Assembly (NCBI GenBank): GCA_905147135.1
Contig: LR990050.1
Coordinates: 14,754,001 to 14,818,000 of the forward strand
Reading direction: 5' to 3'
DNA: 64,000 nt
Source: Blastobasis lacticolella
Lineage: Eukaryota > Arthropoda > Insecta > Lepidoptera > Blastobasidae
The position numbers and the translations under genes were made by a program. The notes beneath the pieces were generated by a model that saw only the letters and a program-made list of their open reading frames with translations, ran no database searches and was not told where the DNA came from. Shown here piece after piece: positions 11,200-22,272 of this stretch (positions are counted from its first letter, which is position 1; every line of letters begins with the position of its first letter).

Positions 11200-12345
11200 C
11201 CATTAGTCGAGATATGTGTAACCACCGTTTCTTACGTTAAGCGAACTATAAAATGTAATTTTCTTTATCTTATTATAAATATTAAGCTTAATTTGTGTCC
11301 AGTTTTGAATACCTTGAGTACATTTTGATAAAGGTAGGTAATTCATACAATTTATTCGTGATCGTAAGGATCACGTCTTATTTATTCTGAAACATAAAAG
11401 TTTTTCCAAAATATAAAAAAGTTGATACTATTAAAAACTATATTTTAAAGTAAAGGAGGTCCGGACAACCCAGCCTCTATGACCATTAACGTTGAGCTAT
11501 ATGTCATTAAAAAGGATTTTTCATTTTCTACAACTTTTACTATGCCGACAACACTCGATTCGCTGTGGGAAAAATTTATAATCAATTACAATAAACTTCA
11601 TTTTGTACTGGAAAATTCGGCCTCCATACATTTCTGCCGGTCCTCCTTTCAATTCAATTCAATTTCATTGCAATGGCGCTGGAACAATTTTCCCCTTGTC
11701 AAAATACTTTATATTCCTGGGCGTAAAAAGTCAATAGGGCATATCCTGCATGGGATGCACTTCCCAGCGAGCCACATCTCCAAATTATTATTAAAATATC
11801 TAAGCAAATAACCATTAGACAGGCACAAATGGAGAAAATTCTATATCGAGAAATTCGCAGCTCTCAGTCCCTCAGTGATCAGGAACACACAGGACACTAG
11901 AACAAGGGAACTACTAAAGTAAACTGAAGCAACAACCACCTATGAATTTAAAAAAAAAAATTGGTAAAACTACAGCCCGTCAGAATGGAATATAACAACA
12001 ATCCCTGTCAACATAGCAATCTCCAACAAACATTTCCACAGAAAATTCATGTTACCCATCTGGTTACTTTAACGTTAATTGTAACGTAAATAGTTCGGAC
12101 AGTCACAATGCTCTCCACTACCCCTACAACCTCGGAGCGATTTATGAATACAGAGAAGTTCGAAGAGCCAACATGTCGCAGTCGGGCTAGATGATCAAAA
12201 TCGCTTTAAGCTAAACATCAAACTGCAGAAGGCCCTCCACGACGCAAAGGATAGGCACAGATAGAGAACGTTGAACAAAAATTAAGTTCCCATCGGGGAC
12301 ATAGCGACCTTCAGCAATCTACATTTATACATACTTATATTTATT
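11200..12345. other. Intergenic, no gene supported
   Basis: One open frame at 11479-11811 has no recognisable domain. The stretch 11620-12330 reads like heavily decayed coding or retroelement sequence, with many frame breaks, but I cannot name a source. Confidence 0.35.
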
Positions 12346-12349
12346 TTTG

Positions 12350-12688
12350 TATGTCGTCGGTAGGCAAACAGGCAAGCGGGCCACCTAATGGAAAGTAGTC
12401 ACCACTGCCTATAGTCATAAGCAACACCAAGAGTATCGCTAATGCTTTGCCCACCTCTATAACACGTAGCTCTGGCAGCAAAAAGGCAAATGCCACTCCA
12501 CTGCCAAAGCCACGGTTCCCCAAATCCCGACCCCATGGAGCACTGGAAACCTTACTCACCGGCAGAAACACAATACTATTTAAAAGAGTATTATTGAGCT
12601 GCGATATTCTGTAAGGTGGAGGGGTACTTCCCTAGTCGGGCGGCCCCAATTCGAACACGATACCCCGCTATGCCCTACCTCTCTTAAA
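12350..12688 (-). repeat. Repeat family D
   Basis: Minus-orientation copy, matched block by block to 27370-27693 and partly to 39500-39750. On the minus strand it reads 'gagaggtagggcatagcg' through 'cttgcctgtttgcctac'. Its frame, from a 'FLPVSKVSSAPWG' segment through 'RGFGSG' to 'GGPLACLP', stays open as in the 27-kb copy. The open frame may reflect descent from the end of a retroelement ORF. Confidence 0.6.
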
Positions 12689-12784
12689 ATAAAACATAAA
12701 ACAGTAAATAAAATGTGTCTGTACATTGAATATATATACAAAAAAAAATTTTAGGGCTATAAAGAAATACTATTTAACAGAATA

Positions 12785-13220
12785 AGATTTTTTTTTTAAT
12801 TCGTCTGTCTGTGTGTTTGTACACGCTAACCTTCGGACCTACTGGACGGATCTGAATGAATTTTTTTTATTTAATAGCTTTTAAGCCTTAGGCAACACAT
12901 AGGGTACCTATAATTGATTTTGGAAACTGGAATACCTGACGTAGAACCATAATAGACCAGCTAAACTATAAGAAATATGGAAATGGCGCCGAATGGATTT
13001 TGATGGGGTTTTCAGTTTGGTAGTTTGGTGTACAACTTAAAATCTAGCCCATGTTTTATCTAATTCGGTTGGGTAGAACCAGAGACACATACATTAATCT
13101 CTCCGTAGTACTAGCTTTCAAACATTAGAGAGGTCATTTAAAATTGTCGCTCGGGAAAAAGATAAACTGCCCTGAAAACGATTTCCATGCGGACGAAGTC
13201 ACGGGCAAAAGCTAGTAAGG
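12785..13220 (+). mobile_element. Lep1-like Helitron relic
   Basis: It starts with 'tctgtctgtgtgtttgtac' and a 'ctactggacggatctgaatga' block and ends 'gcggacgaagtcacgggcaa' then 'aagctagt'. That head and tail pairing is characteristic of the short non-autonomous Helitron-type repeats common in Lepidoptera. There are no inverted termini or target duplications, as expected for Helitrons. Assignment is by resemblance. Confidence 0.55.
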
Positions 13221-13693
13221 AATACGACGTGGAGGACTTCTATACCAATGACATTAGTCGTTTTCTACGAAAGCTGACTGTGGGTTCAAGGTTGGTGCTA
13301 CATTCTAGTCTGCTGGATACCACACGTAAATAATTACCAAAATAAAAACTTTCATTGCCACTAAAGCACACAATGGAATGATAATTATAACTATGCAACA
13401 AATAAACGAACAATACAAAAAATAGTTTATCTAGCTAGAGCTTCCAATAAACGGCCCTTTTATATCGTGCCACAAACGGAAACTTGTCTTTCATAGTTGA
13501 TGGAAAGGTATAAAAGCATTTATGACATTGTAAACATGAGGCCTTTCACTTTCCTTCAGCGCACGACTGGAGGAAATCAATCAGCAAAACAATGCCATAG
13601 TTATAGCCATTTGGGACACACTGCTTTGTTGATTGATCGTCTGGATGGTAACGTTGGGTTGCCTATTTTCCTTGCGGTAATCTTATAAGTGTC
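13221..13693. other. Spacer, no gene recognised
   Basis: AT-rich sequence between two repeats. A 63-codon frame at 13497-13688 lacks any domain I know. Confidence 0.35.
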
Positions 13694-13822
13694 GTCATCA
13701 TCACAGCCCACAATAGTACACTGCAGTACTGGGGGCCCCTCCCTCGAAAGGGGAGACTATTGCCATAATCTCAACGCTTCGCCGGCGGGTTGGAGATCAG
13801 TGTTATAAACATAACAATGGAA
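13694..13822 (-). repeat. Truncated family A repeat
   Basis: It has the tail and 3' body only ('tcatcatcacagcccaca', 'gaaaggggagactattgcc', 'ggcgggttggagatc'), reversed. It stops before the head half of the element. Confidence 0.55.
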
Positions 13823-15439
13823 AACTGCAATTTTTAACGCCATTATCATTATATTGTTTAGACTGCTGAATAAAATTGTAGCTGCCATGTCAAGTCTCGC
13901 GACGAATTAAGACCTAAATCCAACCTCAATATCAAATAGTCACCTTAAGCATGTTTTCTCTAACATTTCAGTTTCCCTTTAACCGGGGAGCCCTTGTGTC
14001 CCCCAGATTCCTTGTTTACACATTTACCGCAGTGAAAACAACGCTAGCAGCAAACAGGGCCTCACTCCGACTTTTCCGTTCGGGGCTGGGTTCCATTTCC
14101 TCGACATAACAACCAACGACTCAGCGGAAGACGCTCGTAGCTTGTATGAATTTTCCTTCAACCCAGACCGCGGCAGCCAACTTAATCTGGCCCCCGATGC
14201 CTCACACAGCATCTCGCAAGCGACTAAACCTCGTCATTTCTCCGCGGCTCATCTTCTAATGGCCAAGTCACTAAAGAAACGTATAAGTCGTGTTATCGGT
14301 TCATTTGCTACAGTAATAAGTTGTGATCCACCGATGTTTGATAGGTTTCTTATTGATAGGAAATGTGTATTGTCGACGATGTATTTCTATGAATTTGTCT
14401 TGCAGTGAGTAATGCAAAGTTGCCCGCTAACAGCTTTAAGCAGCGTAAAATTGAAAATTTAATATACTGTTTGTTTGTGTAGGTAAATATTTATTTAAGT
14501 ATGATACAATTATCAGTTGTAAAATATTTGTCGAATAAATAATAATGAGAATTCATAATTACATTACCGCACGAGTACGGTTCACGGTTGTTCACACCAT
14601 ACTTATTGAGACAAAAACGATCGCTTTTGGAACAGGTTGTTGAAAAATATTACATACTCTGCAGCGCTCTCACCGCCGGATCAGGGCATCGGGTGGAAAT
14701 AGCTCTCCGGGTGTAATGAATGAACTTGCAAATGAATAAATTTAGTTACCGTGATGTATGAGATATCTTCACATATTACATATCGACCAAGGTCTGGTTT
14801 CGAATTACTTTATTTTCAGGCAATGATTTTGTATTTTGTTTAAATACCTACATGAAGTCACAACATAAAATATACAAAATAAAATGATATATAAAGAGCG
14901 GCACAGGCCTAGTACAGCGTGCTTGCGAGACCGATAGCCAAATTGGGAAATCCTTTGATTTGTTGAAAGTGTTTTTGTCTATGGGATCAGCAAATACACA
15001 ATAACAACAACGTTTATAGATAGGCCATTGTTAGAGTTCCAATCTAGTGTGATTTGAAATAAAATATCACCCTTTGTCTGGTACTAAAGATAGTAAAGTA
15101 AAATGGAATAGTTGTGTTCACAGCGTACGCCCGGGTGCGATCTAATATCCGGCTCCGTATATTTATAGATGACTGGAAGCAACTGGAAACAAATCGATGA
15201 ATAAGGTGTTATTTACAGAAACTTTCCACACAACAAGCGCCGGAAGAGCGCCCTCGGAGCCTTCACGGCAAGTTGAACACTCATCAAATGCAACAAACCT
15301 TTAAAGCTCGGTACTGTATTTCTTACCGATATAATTTGTAAAATCAGTTATCAGTTTACAATCGATGAGCTTAATTGGAGAGCGCGCAGGGACCTAATTA
15401 CCGCGCTGTGACATCTCGAATTCGACTTTTTTCTAGTCT
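13823..15439. other. Intergenic, no gene recognised
   Basis: It includes a mid-GC patch around 13970-14280 with overlapping short frames on both strands. None has a recognisable motif, and no splice-bounded exon could be supported. Confidence 0.35.
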
Positions 15440-16480
15440 CGTATCTCCAATAATCATCATCGTCCTAGCGCTCATCCCGGCCTCTGCCAGGGTCCGCTTT
15501 CCTACTCAATCTTCTCCACTTCGCCCGGTCTTCGGCATCCTCTCATCGTAAGCCGTTGGCTCTCGCATGCGACTTAGCGATGTCAATCCATCGCTTCTTG
15601 GGTCGCCCACGGGGCCTCTTTCCTGATACCGGCAGGTTCAGGCACCTATTTCCTACGTATCCCTGAGGCTTACGCAACACGTGACCAAACCAGCGCAGAC
15701 GAGCCTCCTCAGTCTTATCTGCGATATCCTTCACGCCAAGGCTGCCACGGATGTACTCGTTACGTACTCGATCGAGTCGCGTAACTCCGCACATCCACCG
15801 CAGCATTTTCATTTCGTTGGTGTGGAGTTCGCGAACGTGTTTCGTCAGCGCTGGCCATGTCTCGCAGCCATAGAGCATCACCGGTCTAATTATACTCTTG
15901 TATATAAGCCCTTTGAGCTTAACAGGGATTTTAGGGTCACAGGTGACTGCCGTGAGTTCCCGCCATTTGGCCCAAGCTGCAGAGATTAGGGACTTGACAT
16001 CGGGGCCGATATCGCCGGAATCGTGCATCACGGATCCGAGGTATTTGGATTTATCTGTTGACAGCTTCGTTACCTACAAAGATGGTTTCGGGATCTGCGC
16101 TCCAGCTAGCCATATACTCCGTTTTGGCGACATTCAACTTCAAACCACCGTTTTCTAGCACATCCTTCCACGTGTTTACTCTGCTCTCAAGTTCCTGCTT
16201 AAGCTTGCTCACCAGTACAATGTCGTCAGCGTACTTCATAAGCCAAGGAGGCATGTCCTGAATTTCCGCTGAGAGGGCATCAAGCACAATGCAGAACAAG
16301 TAAGGGCTCAGCACAGAACGCTGGTGATCACCTACAGTAATCGGGAAGGGATTAGTATGGCACACATATCCTGTATAATACTAATGTACGCTTCGGGCAC
16401 AGACTTTGATCTCAGAGTCTATCAGATTATCTCCCGAGGGACACTGTCGAAAGCCCTCAGGAGTTCAGGGCCCTGTGCAA
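15440..16480 (-). pseudogene. RTE-type LINE fragment: reverse transcriptase
   Basis: Minus-strand remains of a non-LTR retrotransposon polymerase. From right to left: an RT motif A region near 16440-16480 ('RAFDSVPREII', catalytic Asp present); a frameshifted 'VPEAYISIIQDM' block; 'LSPYLFCIVLDAL'; the motif C box 'YADDIVLV' near 16220; a thumb region with 'KTEYMASW'; and the RTE-like C-terminus 'RWFGHVLRKP' and 'GKRPRGRPKKRWID'. Two stop-bounded frames (16051-16365 and 15543-16031) plus in-frame stops near 16420 show it is broken. It ends at a short (GAT)n-like tail at 15450-15465. The endonuclease and most fingers are missing, so it is 5' truncated. Confidence 0.8.
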
Positions 16481-16611
16481 AGGGGTTTTATCTATTACCT
16501 GTTTAGAGTTCATACGGTCACCTCCGTACATTGGAGGGCACGTCAAGCCGTAAGTCCCTGTTGGGATCGGTTGAGTCTGAAAAATTGCTTAGGCGGTCTT
16601 ATCATTCTCAG

Positions 16612-16785
16612 AATGAATGAATGAATTAACACTTTATTGCAAATTGTATAAATACAAGATACAGTCGGTACATATCGGTAGCAACAGATAAAACAATAGG
16701 TGGCCTTAATTAACGTTAATCGCTTAAAGGGATTTCTTCCAGGCAACACAATTTGGATATATGCTTCTGTGGACATATCTGGTCA
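16612..16785 (-). repeat. LINE 3'-end fragment
   Basis: Minus strand ends in an AATAAA signal followed by an (ATTC)n-type tail (on + 'gaatgaatgaattaacactttattgc'). The block 'ggtggccttaattaacg' to 'gggatttcttccaggcaa' corresponds to 55880-55920. This is a typical processed 3' end of a jockey-like LINE. Confidence 0.5.
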
Positions 16786-16929
16786 TCCCTCTGACGACAG
16801 TGCCATGTATGATGATATACTATACCATATCAGTTAGTTCTGGTTTGGTATACTTTTAGTTCGGTATTACAAACCGAATGACAAACACAACAACTTATGT
16901 TAACAAAATGAACTGTTCCAACCAATGAC

Positions 16930-17155
16930 CAATGCTATTTCTGAAGTAAATGAGTGGTCCTTATAATACGGTTCATGTTAAAAATTTTAAATATTAATTG
17001 TAACAGTGCGCCTGTGAGCAATATTTTTCGTTGTTACTATTTTGTTTATTATTTAACTAATGTGAATTTGACCGTCATCTCATCCAATATTTATCAATAT
17101 CTAAATGTATGGACATGGTCTGGAATAAATGCGTTTTAATTTAATTTAATTTAAT
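16930..17155 (+). repeat. Probable LINE 3' UTR with (TTTAA)n tail
   Basis: AT-rich sequence ending 'ggaataaatgcg' then 'ttttaatttaatttaattta', i.e. a poly(A) signal followed by a short-period tail at 17126-17155. That is how a reverse-transcribed 3' end looks. No coding part remains. Confidence 0.4.
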
Positions 17156-17159
17156 AGCA

Positions 17160-18990
17160 AATAATCGGATGGTAATTGACGATGTAGCTGTGAACCAACA
17201 GGCTTGTCTAGAAACCAGAAAGAGCCTATTCACTCTGGCCTTACAGCAGTCCAAATTATACTTACTCTCCAGGGAACAGATTTCCCAATAATCTCGTTTT
17301 ATTTTGACGTCATTAATTCAAGCTAACTCTCCACACAAACTCTCAACCCCACTGCCGACAAAAGCCCGTATTTGCCTCCAGAAAGACCCAATATGGCCGC
17401 ACACCACGCCATACATCCGGACACGGGCTAATATCCGGAGGAGAAATGTTTATAGTCAACAAACAACGACTTAGGGCAAATAGATCCCGCTACGGCCCAA
17501 CTTGCTCCGGGATAGACCACTAATTGTTTGCCCACCGAAGAGTAGCGCGTATTTTGATCGCCGCGAACCACGGCCAATGGCGAATCAACCGGCGGTAGTT
17601 ATGCACCCCGTGACCCCAGTGTGGGGTCACGGGCGTATTACTCGTCGTGACCCCACACAGGGGGCACTGGATTGTGAATATGGTAAACTTTATATACGGA
17701 GCTACTGTCTAAGCCCGATATTAGAAACTACAGATGGTAACTCTCACTCATAAGCCCGTTTGTAATTTCACTTTTTTAAGAATTTGGCAGTGCCTTTGAT
17801 ACGTCGAATAACGCGTCTGTCTTACACATGTAACGTATATCCTGACAGATGCTATAACTACTGACATCGCATACCATGATAATTATCAGGTAAATCTGCT
17901 GTATATGCCATATATACGTAATAAAACTGCATAGTTAAAATGTAGGTAAAATTTTAGATATTTAAGACGCTTCATTGCTCTGTGAAATAATAGTTAATTG
18001 TAGTATTTATTTGATCCAATAATCTAAAGATACGGTCAGCTTCAGAGATAGATAATCCTCCAGTGTTAGTTAATGCTGCCAATAGTTACCTACCTTGGTC
18101 TAGAGCTTTCTTACCTAGGTATAATGAGCATAATAATCTGCTATAACAGTAACTGCGAGACTCTGCCTTTTGCTTTTTCTGCCCTTATTATTACGTTTTT
18201 AGAGCTAGATTACCGGTTAGATTATGATAATAATTTATTTTCTGTGTAACAGAGTTGCGAGAAATTGTGGGTTGTGAATAAAGAAATAATGTCATTTTTC
18301 TTCCCTGCTATAAAAATAATTTAAACTTCCTCTCTCTGAAACTCTGTCTTTTCCTCTGTGTGATTGTTTATTGTGTTTAAAGTCAAATCAGATATTGATA
18401 GAGAAAGCTCAGTTTGCGAAAGAGGTGTGTCAGGATCGTAGCTTGTGGCACTCTATTGTCTCTGCCTTGCCTTATGGGATACGGGCATCAGTGTATATGT
18501 ACGAGAGCTTACACCTAGGGAGGGAAGTCGAGCGACCATTTTTGTTTTTCATTTTCTCTGCTAACGTGGTCGGGAGATATAATATGCAAAATTATAAAAA
18601 ATGAGGGTAATACCACAGTTGAACTTGAAACATAAAATTGAAAACAAATAACCTTTCGCAGCGCAGAAATCGAATTCACTCGAATCTTCCCTTCTTCAAA
18701 CTCCAATCAAGTGCTCCCAAAATCCGCCGTAACGCGATCAGAGATAGCCCCGATATTGAATTCAAAGTAGGCAGACGAAAGTAAAATAAAAAAAGTGAAA
18801 AGGCCAAACCCTAAACTTTTTGAATTGATTACGGTTGACCGCGAACTTTCAGGCCGCAAATTGATCTGTCCGATTTATTCCCACTAATCGGATTTTTGCT
18901 TCTTATCAATATCGAATTTTGGAATTTTCGTTTATGGTACCTAATCTATGTATACATTCGCTTTATCTTGTGTATAATATGATAAATAAA
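17160..18990. other. Intergenic, no gene recognised
   Basis: It contains the palindrome listed at 17607. The frame 17502-17753 arises from the GC-rich patch holding that palindrome and matches nothing. The remainder, 17760-18990, is AT-rich with no repeat I can delimit. Confidence 0.35.
17607..17633. repeat. 12-bp perfect inverted repeat, loop GTG
   Basis: CCCGTGACCCCA, spacer GTG, TGGGGTCACGGG. A third direct copy of 'cgtgacccca' follows at 17646. The half-site GGGGTCA is a nuclear-receptor-like hexamer context; binding is only an inference. Confidence 0.7.
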
Positions 18991-18994
18991 TATG

Positions 18995-19182
18995 CTTGAA
19001 CAATTCATACAGCGCCATCTAGTTATAAAGTAAGCAAAGCTTGTGTTAGGTGCCAGAAAACTGAATATACTTATATATTTTTAAATACATACTTATTATA
19101 TATACAACACCCAGATCCGTAACAGAAATCAAAGTTCCTAATTTCAGTTTCTGCCCGGCCGGGAATCAAACCCGGGACCTTT
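18995..19182 (-). repeat. Family C SINE, head-truncated
   Basis: It shares 'agcgccatctagttataaag', 'aagcaaagcttgtg' and 'tttctgcccggccggg' with the other C copies. The tRNA-like head breaks off after the B box ('gaatcaaacccgggacc') at a T-run where another repeat begins. Confidence 0.6.
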
Positions 19183-19207
19183 TTTTTATACCACTAAGGT
19201 GGCAAAC

Positions 19208-19220
19208 AAGCTTGCGGCCT
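19208..19220. repeat. Target-site duplication, left
   Basis: AAGCTTGCGGCCT, identical to 19561-19573. It flanks the RTE LINE insertion. Confidence 0.8.
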
Positions 19221-19560
19221 GCATCGTCCGTCACATTGCAGACGTCCGTGACATCGCAGATAAGCTGCAAGAGTGCCGCCTTCGATGGTATGGCCACGTT
19301 TTGCGCAAACCGGCAAGTTATTTGGAGAACAAGTGTCTGGCCATGCCGCCCCCGCCGGGCACGGGAAGGAGAGGCCGGCCCAAGAAGCGATGGCTTGACG
19401 TAGTCAGAACGGATATGCGTACCAATAAGTTCACCAGTAAGGATCCCGAAGACCGAGCGAAGTGGGCCAAGAATAGCAGGAAGGCGGACCCTGGGCCCTA
19501 GCGTGCTGCGCGGGGGCGCAACCGAGACATAACGCCAAGATGGTGATGATGATGATGATG
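19221..19560 (+). mobile_element. 5'-truncated RTE LINE insertion
   Basis: The insertion encodes the last part of an RTE-type polymerase and its 3' tail. The frame reads 'DIADKLQECRLRWYGHVLRK', then 'GRRGRPKKRWLDVV' and 'DPEDRAKWAKNSRKADPGP' before a stop at 19501. These blocks match the C-terminus of the fragment at 15440 and show what the frameshifted end there should look like. After the stop come 59 bases ending in GATGATGATGATGATG. The perfect 13-bp duplication on both sides and the uninterrupted frame suggest a fairly young insertion. No RT core is present, so it cannot move by itself. Confidence 0.85.
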
Positions 19561-19573
19561 AAGCTTGCGGCCT
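19561..19573. repeat. Target-site duplication, right
   Basis: AAGCTTGCGGCCT, the second copy of 19208-19220. Confidence 0.8.
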
Positions 19574-19690
19574 ACCTGATGGTAAGCAGTCACTGCAGCC
19601 TATGGACGTTTGCAATACCCACGCGTTGCCGACACCGTAAAAACCTTTTAACCCCTTTCTTGAAGAACTCTATGTTGTACCTCTGCGTGG

Positions 19691-21189
19691 CAGACGGGAA
19701 TGTTAAGCAACTGAAATACTCAGGTCATCATATACCTATAATCCGGCATTGTGTAGCATAGTTACGCAATTATGTAGTAAAACATGTATTTTGTTCTATA
19801 GAATGCCGACTGAAATACCGAAAATATGGAGGTATTGACCAGATCCGCTCTGCCCTGAACACCTCGGTATGCGATGCCATCCATGCTGCCGAAGATAGAG
19901 TGAGCTGGCGCAAGATATTTCACGATAAAGTCATCCGAAGGGGCCACGACCCCCAGCATTAAGGATAAACGACGCAAGGAGGAGGAGAGGTATTGAATAT
20001 GCGTAATGAACTAATGAAATAATACTTTTTGTGAACAAATTGCCTCTCCACCGAGTTGACAACGCTAATATAACCTAATCGAATTAACCTTTCGTTTTTA
20101 TGGGTCAATGAACGTTAAACCCCCGTAGGTGTTAACGACCCCCGGAATATTTAAAAGAATGAAAGAGACATATCGAAACAAACACGCAACGTACCTTTGC
20201 TCGTCGCGACGTTTTGGTAGGATACATTTACCGTTGTCGACGAGAAGACTCAGAAACAAATCGCAAAGCTACGACGTGTCTTCGAAAAAATTATAAATAA
20301 TATGCGTTAAAAACGCGAGTTTAGTTTAATTTAAATGAAATATTTTAACACAACTAAATATATTAAAACTTTTTATTTGAAATATCCAGTTGTTGTTTTG
20401 ACAATAATATTTTTTTTGTATTACTACTGTACCTGTCTTCTAATATCGCTAGCTAGGGCTGTGTAGCTAGGGTTGAGCTACTCGATTATACTGTGACACC
20501 ATACAACAGATTAACTTTTATTATTTCACTGTTTGTTTTCCTATTTACCCTTGTCCGTTAAATAAATTTACCAGTAGGACGGTAAAGTCAACAGTTAACT
20601 ATTCAATATATGAGACCAAATGTCTTCATCCATCCCAATGGTCATGATTGTCAATACAATGGGGCTTGGGGCATCCAAAGCAATACATTGGCATCATCCC
20701 TTACGTCAGAAATCAGTTACCTGCCAAGCACGCAACAACCAATCAGCCTCGCACAGTGGCAATATCCTGTCCCAAATGATAGCAGGCTGATCGAGCCGAG
20801 TGGGATAGCGAATGAGAAACGTTTTCCATTTGAAATCAACCTATGATTGGTTGTAATTTTGAATTTTCTCTATCATAAAATTCACATCAAAATAATCCGA
20901 CTGAGTTTTTATAAGGGTTAAAATTACCCCTTTTCATTTGTAGTTACTTTTACTTCTTTAACCAAAAGAAAAGGGTACTTATAAAAATAAAATGGTAAGC
21001 ACCAGATAGCTTAATGTTGTTAAATTATATCTACAAAGTTTCATCGTAATTTGATAGGCCATTTCCAAGAAATTGAAAAATGTTCGATGTACAAAACGCT
21101 AATTTCATATAGTAGGTCCTTACCTAACATTATGCCAAAGAACCGTCAACACGAATTCTTGAGTAAGGAGACCGAGACTCCACAAACAT
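19691..21189. other. Intergenic, no gene recognised
   Basis: It holds two mid-GC patches (19800-19980 and 20610-20850) with short frames and no motif. The second contains 'aaccaatcagcc', a CCAAT-box-like word, but no gene follows it. Confidence 0.35.
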
Positions 21190-21405
21190 TCTACTAATAT
21201 TATAAATGCATAAATTTGTAAGAATATTTGGATGTTTGTTACTCCTTCACACAAAAACTACTGAATTGATTTTTATTATATTTTCATTAATTTAGCTTAT
21301 AGCCCAGAAAAGCACATAGGCTTTAATTTATCCCGAATTTCAATGTGGAACCCGCGGGAACGGGTCTATCTTTTTTCGGACGAAGTCTCAGGTAAAAGCT
21401 AACTT
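21190..21405 (+). mobile_element. Lep1-like Helitron relic
   Basis: It opens 'ctactaatattataaatgca' and closes 'cggacgaagtctcagg' and 'taaaagctaa', the usual head and tail words of Lep1-type elements. The middle includes the common 'atttatcccgaatttcaa' and 'cccgcgggaacgggtc' blocks. It is diverged but roughly full length for a short copy. Confidence 0.6.
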
Positions 21406-21559
21406 ATACCAGTAAAATTCCCGATGAACTAGAGGGACGATTTATGAAAGGCTACAGGTGCAAGCCGAGGACGGCAGTGAAGACTATGCCCAGCAGTGAG
21501 ACTAATAGGTACAAGGTAATAGTGTTAGTAAAAAGTGACAATCCTGTCCTTTTTTTTAT

Positions 21560-21805
21560 TATTGTCGATAGGCTTGCATTTGACCTCAACTCACCTGATG
21601 GAAAGCGACGATGAGGTCGAAGATGTAGCATGCGTGCCTAGAAGATACCTATTCACTCTTGATTTGAAGACCCCAAGGATAAACTTATCAGGGAATAATG
21701 ACTCAGGCAGAGAGTTCCATTCCTTTGCAGTGCGCATAAGAAAAGTGGATGCAAAACCCTTAGTACGAGATGGTACGCTTAGTATGGGGATGGATGGTCA
21801 ATATT
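21560..21805 (+). repeat. Interspersed repeat, family E
   Basis: The sequence 'ctcacctgatggaaagcgac', followed by blocks such as 'ttcactcttgatttgaag' and 'gtggatgcaaaaccctt', is a pattern I know as recurrent in lepidopteran genomes. Only one copy occurs in this window. The open frame at 21535-21840 is a by-product of it. Confidence 0.4.
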
Positions 21806-22264
21806 ACAAATGTTCCGTATTATCTATTTCAACATCTTAGCGCGATCAAAACCGCCATTGTGTCAGAATCCGCTTCCTTACTCATCCTCATATTAATCCT
21901 CGCGCCGCAAGCTATATTACCTCCCTATATTATTATTTTCAAATCTAGATCATTAAAACAGTTACAAACTAACTTCTGTTGCCGTGTCGTGCAAACTAAT
22001 TACCATTAACGTGTTACCTACTGTACATCCTGACACTACGCTGCCTCCAGGTTAATAACATTCGCTGTTTATGCCGCTTTACTTCACCTATACGGAGCTC
22101 TGTACAGGAGGTGTATGAAATTAATATTTAATTAGGTAGTAAGGAAGTGTTGTAAGGTAAAAACATTCAGCTAGGGCAGACTTGAAGTCGATCGGTATGA
22201 GAAGTTTAGGAGAGGCCTATGTCCAGTTCTTGACGGTAACAGACGAAAATGAGCACTCTATATA

Positions 22265-22272
22265 CTCATAAT
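22265..22272. repeat. 8-bp target-site duplication, left
   Basis: CTCATAAT, repeated exactly at 23420-23427. Eight base pairs is the hAT superfamily signature. Confidence 0.8.

Larger units (their letters stand above)
19183..19690 (+). repeat. Repeat D', split by a LINE insertion
   Basis: The left part (19183-19220) is 'ataccactaaggtggcaaac' plus the start of 'aagcttgcggcct'. The right part (19561-19690) resumes with the same 13 bases and 'acctgatggtaagcagtcac'. The uninterrupted order is seen reversed at 39055-39118. The 340 bp between is an RTE LINE. Confidence 0.65.

Noticed and set aside
19199..19501. 100-codon frame as a host gene
   Set aside because: Its blocks match the LINE polymerase tail at 15440 and it is flanked by a perfect target duplication.
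21535..21840. 101-codon frame with an apparent signal peptide
   Set aside because: It coincides with a familiar interspersed repeat (family E) and the hydrophobic start comes from a T-run.
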